Shown: positions 59,101 to 64,000 of the stretch, one piece after another | Layout of the letters: every line of letters begins with the position of its first letter | How positions within the stretch are numbered: position 1 is the first letter of the stretch | From: Rhyacichthys aspro | Taxonomy: Eukaryota > Chordata > Actinopteri > Gobiiformes > Rhyacichthyidae | DNA: 64,000 bases | Direction: 5' to 3' | Assembly: GCA_036850595.1 (NCBI GenBank) | Contig: CM072161.1 | Coordinates: forward strand, 7,957,905-8,021,904 | Program-made: the position numbers and the translations under genes | The notes under the pieces: model-generated | The model's database searches: none | What the model was told of the DNA's origin: nothing | Seen by the model: only the letters and a program-made list of their open reading frames with translations

Positions 59101-60004
59101 CACTTTATATTGTCTAGCTTCATTAGTTGGGATCAGTGGGAACGACTGTACACGTGACATATTGAGTGCACACCAGCTTTTAGGGGCAAGTATAACAGAT
59201 TGAATATTATTGAGGTTATGGAGCTTTGTAATTTAGATTAAATTATATGTAAATGAGCTTGTCGGGAGAATGTATGGATTTTAGACAACTGGTTCAATCA
59301 TTTATACAGTAATGTATGTAAAAAAGATTGCAGTGATCCCATTACATCTACTATGTACAACGTGTCTCAATATGTAACAAAGCAATCTTTCAAACAGGAT
59401 TTTTTGCTCTGCTTTTTGCTTACATTGCTAATTTTGGTCTCCTCTCTTTTCAGTTTTCTGTGAAGATCTTCGTTCCAGCTTATATTTTGTCAATGCATCT
59501 GTGCAAGAGGTAGTGTTTGCCAGCACCACAGGGACATCGGTGCCCTGTCCCGCCGCAGGTGTGCCCCCTGTCTCACTGCGCTGGTACCTGGCCACCGGCG
59601 AGGAGATCTATGATGTGCCAGGGATCCGCCATGTGCACCCCAATGGCACCCTTCAGATCTTCCACATCCCCCCTTCCAGCTTCAGCAAACTCATCCACGA
59701 CAACACCTACTATTGCACAGCGGAGAACCCCTCAGGGAGAATCAGGAGCCAAGATGTCCACATTAAGGCTGGTCAGTTTCTCTAGATCCATATATGTTTC
59801 ACACACTTTTCATTCTTTTCTACTTTACACTTACATACCCCTTTGTCGTCTCAGTCCTACGAGAGCCCTACACTGTCCGAGTGGAGGACCAGAAAGCCAT
59901 GAGAGGCAATGTGGCGGTCTTCAAGTGCATTATCCCTGCCTCAGTGGAGGCCTACATCACTGTTGTGTCCTGGGAGAAGGACACAATGTCAATCAACGCT
60001 GAAA
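44195..60004 (+). CDS. dscam: Down syndrome cell adhesion molecule, N-terminal exons (partial)
   Basis: Neuronal immunoglobulin-superfamily receptor for homophilic adhesion, self-avoidance and axon guidance. Exons seen: 44195-44237 (MWILALIFSQ, signal peptide), 59454-59771 and 59855-60004; the gene continues past the window. All splice phases agree (each exon ends in phase 1). Exon 2 encodes the end of the signal peptide and Ig1, with Cys46 and Cys102 as the disulfide pair and Trp58 between. Exon 3 starts Ig2, with Cys145 and Trp160. The protein is nearly the same as vertebrate DSCAM through RWYLATGEEIYDVPGIRHVH and VAVFKCIIP. Intron 1 is 15.2 kb, unusually large next to the compact genes to the left. 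dscam fits better than dscaml1 because of tmprss2 nearby. Whether it is the a or b copy in a duplicated teleost genome cannot be told. Confidence 0.93.
44342..44361. repeat. Poly-A tract in dscam intron 1
   Basis: Twenty consecutive A residues about 100 bases past the exon 1 donor. Confidence 0.95.
44362..47900. other. dscam: dscam intron 1, first part
   Basis: No exon or RNA gene recognised. Some GC-balanced patches (about 45.48-45.74 kb, 46.38-46.52 kb, 47.40-47.72 kb) lack repeat character. Confidence 0.35.
47901..48179. mobile_element. hAT-like MITE in dscam intron 1
   Basis: 279 bases with terminal inverted repeats: CAGTGGTTCTAAAAC at the left, and the complement of the right end reads CAGTGGATCTCAAATTG. 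TAGAT flanks both ends and may be part of the target duplication. No coding capacity. Confidence 0.75.
48180..50028. other. dscam: dscam intron 1, nothing recognised
   Basis: AT-rich intronic sequence with short open frames only. Confidence 0.35.
50029..50345. promoter_or_regulatory. Candidate enhancer-like element in dscam intron 1
   Basis: Compositionally distinct stretch, free of repeats. It carries clustered homeodomain-type words (ATGCTAATTGC, GATGATTAAATTATAAT, CGATTAATCCC) within about 70 bases at 50218-50275, preceded by GGATTAGCATTCTG. The look is that of a vertebrate developmental enhancer, but conservation cannot be tested here. Confidence 0.3.
50346..57380. other. dscam: dscam intron 1, middle part
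   Basis: No gene recognised. Non-repetitive patches at about 50.46-51.06 kb, 52.53-53.06 kb, 53.60-53.97 kb and 54.75-55.25 kb might be conserved. Open frames there (for example 53438-53878) have no protein-like features. Confidence 0.3.
57381..58130. promoter_or_regulatory. Candidate noncoding conserved block in dscam intron 1
   Basis: GC-balanced unique stretch with regularly spaced words such as GGTGACAGATTTCCC, GATAAGTTATTTATAAGC and GGAATTTATGAAGCGC. Only suggestive; no alignment available. Confidence 0.2.
58131..59453. other. dscam: dscam intron 1, last part, probably with a dispersed repeat
   Basis: From about 58265 the phrase AAAGCTGCAGTAGCCAATTT begins what looks like a widespread fish repeat running several hundred bases. 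The pyrimidine-rich acceptor for exon 2 is at 59435-59453. Confidence 0.35.
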
Positions 60005-63000
60005 GTAAGTCAGGAGCTTTTCATTTAGCAAGTCCACATTTTGAGCTTGCTGTAAAAATGTATGACTTTGCCAGTGAATCTTTGTGTGCCTGTACTCTGA
60101 TGAGAAGTGTTGTAGTTGGGTTTTACTATGCATGTTTATATGGATTTGTGTGGCATTAGTTTACATACAGCGTCTGCCAGGTCAGCCCTACTGCCCTGTG
60201 TGTGTCCATGTGTGCCGGTGCATCTACGTCTGTCTGACCCAATGACAGTGAGGTCCTGCTCCCCTTCCTCTGCCAGTCTTCCACGAGAGCACAGGCTGCC
60301 AGCCGTGTCACTTAGTCTTAGTGTATTGACCCATTTCTGTGGCTCATAGGCAGCACTGCAGCGCCCCGATCATTCAAATCACTTAAATGGAACGCTCGCC
60401 TGCGTGATTGTTTCCCAGCCCTGGGGGGCAAATTCACTTTATGTGGGGCATTTAGCAAACTCAATAGACAAGAGCTAATGTCATTTTGCTTTTGGATGGA
60501 GGGCAAATGCTGGCCAGCGACTGCTTTTTTTTTTTGTTGACGTTTCACATTTGTCCGTTGAGGCGAAATCGGCCATGTTGAAATCTATAGCAATCTCTTA
60601 ATTGTCCATAAATGGATTTGCCTGAAGCATGTTTTCGTTTATCTGCAGTGGTTATGCTACAGTTAAAATAGACACTGTGGGTTTCTACAAATAAATGGAT
60701 TCGTTTTTGTCATTATCTCACATTGTTTATCCAGTGCCACATAGTATAAGTCATGTGCAGCTGTCAGCCATGTAAATGTTGTCAGAAAAATCATCCGGCC
60801 ACCAATCCAATGCTCTTCTCTGCGCTAAATATTAGATGACGGAAACCTTGGAATCTGCGAGCAAATGGTCTTTATTCACGTCTGAGTGCACCTATCCGAC
60901 TGACGCACCGTCCATTCCCCTCATGCTCTAAGTGCACTCTGCGCATGTATCATGTCTGCTAGTCTATATGCATCTATAGCTGGCTTAACCTCTCATCTTC
61001 ACGACCGACCAACCTTTCCCCTTTTCTGAATATTTGATGCCGAAAAATAATATCAACACTTTGGCTTCAAACAAAAAAACCAATGTGGAATGCAGCTTTT
61101 CTGTCTCCATCATAAATAGTTAACATGGCTTTTGAGTTTGGGAGGTGTAGGACCTGTCAGACCAATCTCACCGGACCTTATGGAGTCGTTGCTGAGGATT
61201 CTGACAATGCACCACTTAAAAAAGTCCAGAGTCCATTAGAAAAAGAATAGAAAATTAAGAGTCCATCAGTGCTTTCAGTACAGTAACAGAGGATATACAT
61301 GGTAGTGGTCTGGAGTTTTAACAGAACTCCTTTGACAATACCATTTTCACGCTCTAGTTTTTTTGCCCGACAGTTAAATAATAATGAGGTCTTTCGGTGC
61401 ATCAGAGAAGAAAACCTCTCGTCATATTGATTGGCTTTTTGAAGTCTCTCCCAGCAATAATTAATCACATGTTAGTTGAAAAAACTCAATATTCTTGTCA
61501 ATTATTCATCATAGGCTTATATTCATATACACCTTATGCATCAAAGCAATGGCAATGGGGCTCTTGTAATGTTTGGTGTGTTCATTTCTCTGTAACAATG
61601 CAAATGCCTCACAAACATTCCTCCATGTGTCAATCCAAAGGGAGGTGTATCAGTGCAAAAGCTCCAAACTGTACTAAGAGGATTGTGGCTATTGTCAACA
61701 GAGCAAAGCCAATCAGGACTGAGGCTGATTGTGATGGGTTTACGCTGGTTTATGTCGACAGTGAAGCTCCTGGAAACATTCATCCATTGGGTTTGGGAAA
61801 CGCTACTTTGTCATTGGTCGAGGAACTGTTGTAGTGTAAGTCAGAGTGGCTTCTCTTTGTATGTTGCATTTGAGGCACGTGTCCAGTTAGGTAGAAAATA
61901 TTCATAGGTGCCATATTGATTTCAAAAGGCATTAGCATAAATGCAAGTCACACTACTGTATGCCTATATTCCTCAAACTTTGGTGTGTGTTGTCCAAGGT
62001 ATTGGTCACACACCAATATATGTAAGACATGTGTAGTTTAAATACAGATGGACAATTGGTTCCCAAAGGATGGCACCCTAAAGTTGGTTGCCAGAAAAAA
62101 AAGGAAACATTAAGAACATAGTTTTTGATAGTAATGAGAAAAAAATGCTGCTTTAAGAAAGGCCAGAAGCAAGACAACAACAGGAAAAATGAATGACACA
62201 GTTACACAAAACCATGACATAAATGACCAAAATTGCTTTAAATTGAAAATAATTGGAAGAAACAAGGCCAAGATTACACAAACAACTCCAAAACAGGCCA
62301 AACCTATTACAAAAACAACAAATGATGCCGAACCAGAAAGTTGAGACAGGATTCTTTTGACCTTTTGAAATATAGGTCCCATCTAAAAAAAAGTTTGGTA
62401 AAAAATGGTTTAAAATGTTGAATTTTTAAAAATCTGCTACTGACTGGTGTGTGACATTTTTGGTATAAGCCGAGATTTTAATTTAATCCTCCTATACTTA
62501 CGTTATTAACAACCTATTTAAGAAAAGGCTTTTTTTTCTGTGATTCTGTGTTGAGGATTTAAACCAATAAGCAAGCAACCATGTCCAGATGTTTATAAGT
62601 AACATTTGTATGTAGCTAGTTATGCAATTTTTAATCATTTTAGGACAAAAGATAAAACTGTCCTTGTAAAAGACTGCATCATTTATAAACTGGGACATGT
62701 TTCCAAGGTAGCCTCTGTTTATGGGCAGTATAGTGCTGGTCTGTAGCTGTGCTGCTGGTCTGCGGAGCCGGCACAGTCCCCAGGTGCACCACTGCTGCAG
62801 TCACTGAGGAGGCCTTGTAGTCATTTGCCTGGGCCTGACGCTGGCTGCTCTGCATTCAGCAGCAGTCGGCCGAGAGAGGGCCGACCCCCAGCACTACTGC
62901 AGAGACTCACACTGGCTTCTTTTTCATTCAGCACACGAGCTCCGCACTAGGCCCGTCGGCTTCACACACAGTCCCTTTGCTCTGCTCTCCCTCGTCTCTG

Positions 63001-64000
63001 TTTCTTCTTCTGCTGCTGCAGCTTTGGTTTTGTGCACACACCTGGAAAACCTTTAATATACCTGTGTATTTATAGACGTTTTAAGGCTACAGCCACACTA
63101 TTGTGTTTTTATTTTAAACTGTCATAGAAAAAACAACAGCACATATGATGTCTGTATAAATTATGATATTTTATTGAGGCTAAAACTCCTACCACATGAT
63201 TTAAAACAAACAAAAAAAAGAAAATACCATTGTTCTTCTCACGTGGAATAAATTTGAGAAGATGACCAGTTAGTGCACACATATGTCTACATTATAGTCT
63301 CTTTTTTCTGTCTACACAACTCAACCCTGTAATTTTCAAAGCTAAATGGTATCTACACAAATGTTTGTATGTTATATTGAAGTCTAGACAGTTTTCAGGT
63401 AGGTGGGCTCACGATATATTGCTTATTGATTGTTATCACCCACTGCAATAACCGTATCGCAACAAACAAAGAGTATCACAACTCTATTATGGCCTTCCAT
63501 GCGACAGACTTTGGATGTGAAAATAACTGACCAATCTGAGCTTAAAATCAAACTTTGTTGCACTGATGTGACATTTAGAAGTTGATCTAGAGCCTTGAAT
63601 CTTTGTTAAAAATCACTCAAAAATGTGACTTTTAAATATCACAAGTCATATCATTATCACAATCAAATATTGTATGTTTTCATGATATTGTGCAACCTTA
63701 TTGGCTTGGCACAATATTTTGTCATAGTTTATCTGAATCATCATGTATCATAAGAAATAGAAAAAACAGTGCACATTGGCATTATCCAGTAAAGATACAA
63801 TGAAACACTGCCTCAAACCACCACAACACCACTAAACCACATGGAAAGATTATTTACCCATATCAGCTGATTCTGTGCATGGCTTTACAGCTTTACAGTT
63901 TGTCCATTCACCGAACACTACCTTTCATATTTATTGACATTTGTGACTCATGTCGGGGCTTATTCCTGGTGCCATTCAGCCGGCCTGTCGCCAGCGCAGA
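60005..64000. other. dscam: dscam intron 3 (partial), no further exon found
   Basis: The next dscam exon is not in view. About 60.35-60.53 kb is unique and GC-balanced and could be regulatory. About 63.38-63.71 kb resembles the AT-rich 'gatattg' repeat also seen near 30.9-31.2 kb. The open frames at 61397-61834 (plus) and 62382-62110 (minus) show no family features. Confidence 0.4.

Noticed and set aside
61397..61834. 145-codon plus-strand frame in dscam intron 3
   Set aside because: No recognisable motif, and the next dscam exon should carry Ig2 sequence, which this does not.
62110..62382. Minus-strand frame with several hydrophobic stretches, like a membrane protein
   Set aside because: Hydrophobicity comes from T-rich codons in low-complexity A/T sequence; no splice sites or family match.

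Overview
The window looks like nuclear DNA from a teleost fish, probably a percomorph. The genes are split by short GT-AG introns, the retroelement remnants are of types common in fish, and the proteins read most like vertebrate matrix metalloproteinases, mitochondrial thiolase, TMPRSS2 and DSCAM. All calls come from reading and splicing the sequence by eye; no search was run.

Layout, left to right. Positions 1-2970 hold repeats: a tRNA-derived SINE, a 20-bp minisatellite and a (TA)n tract. From 3029 to 14393 there are three tandem plus-strand secreted metalloproteinase genes, each with ten coding exons. The first two (3029-5269 and 8855-11481) are collagenase-type (MMP13/MMP8/MMP1-like). The third (12094-14393) is MMP20-like and has an unusual cysteine switch. 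A decayed LINE lies between the first two. acat1 (14951-18465, 12 exons) and tmprss2 (20088-23836, 13 coding exons) follow on the same strand. From 25835 to 28082 lie two unrecognised genes, head to head, whose first exons and flanks form a palindrome with ~300-bp arms. The minus-strand gene encodes an acidic, probably nuclear, 232-aa protein; the plus-strand gene encodes a predicted 80-aa protein.

From about 28.1 to 43.2 kb there is a gene desert with repeats (a Tc1-like transposon remnant, MITE-like elements) and patches that look non-repetitive. dscam then begins: a GC-rich 5' region at 43.2-44.2 kb, coding exon 1 at 44195-44237, a 15.2-kb intron, exon 2 at 59454-59771 (Ig1) and exon 3 at 59855-60004 (start of Ig2). 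The gene runs off the right edge.

How the genes relate: the metalloproteinases are extracellular matrix proteases, acat1 is a mitochondrial thiolase, tmprss2 is a membrane serine protease, and dscam is a neuronal adhesion receptor. They do not form one pathway. The grouping joins what in human are the 11q22 (MMP cluster, ACAT1) and 21q22 (TMPRSS2, DSCAM) neighbourhoods. The strongest candidate for undescribed biology is the palindromic gene pair near 27.2 kb. Next is the near-identical catalytic exon shared by the first two metalloproteinases, which suggests gene conversion.
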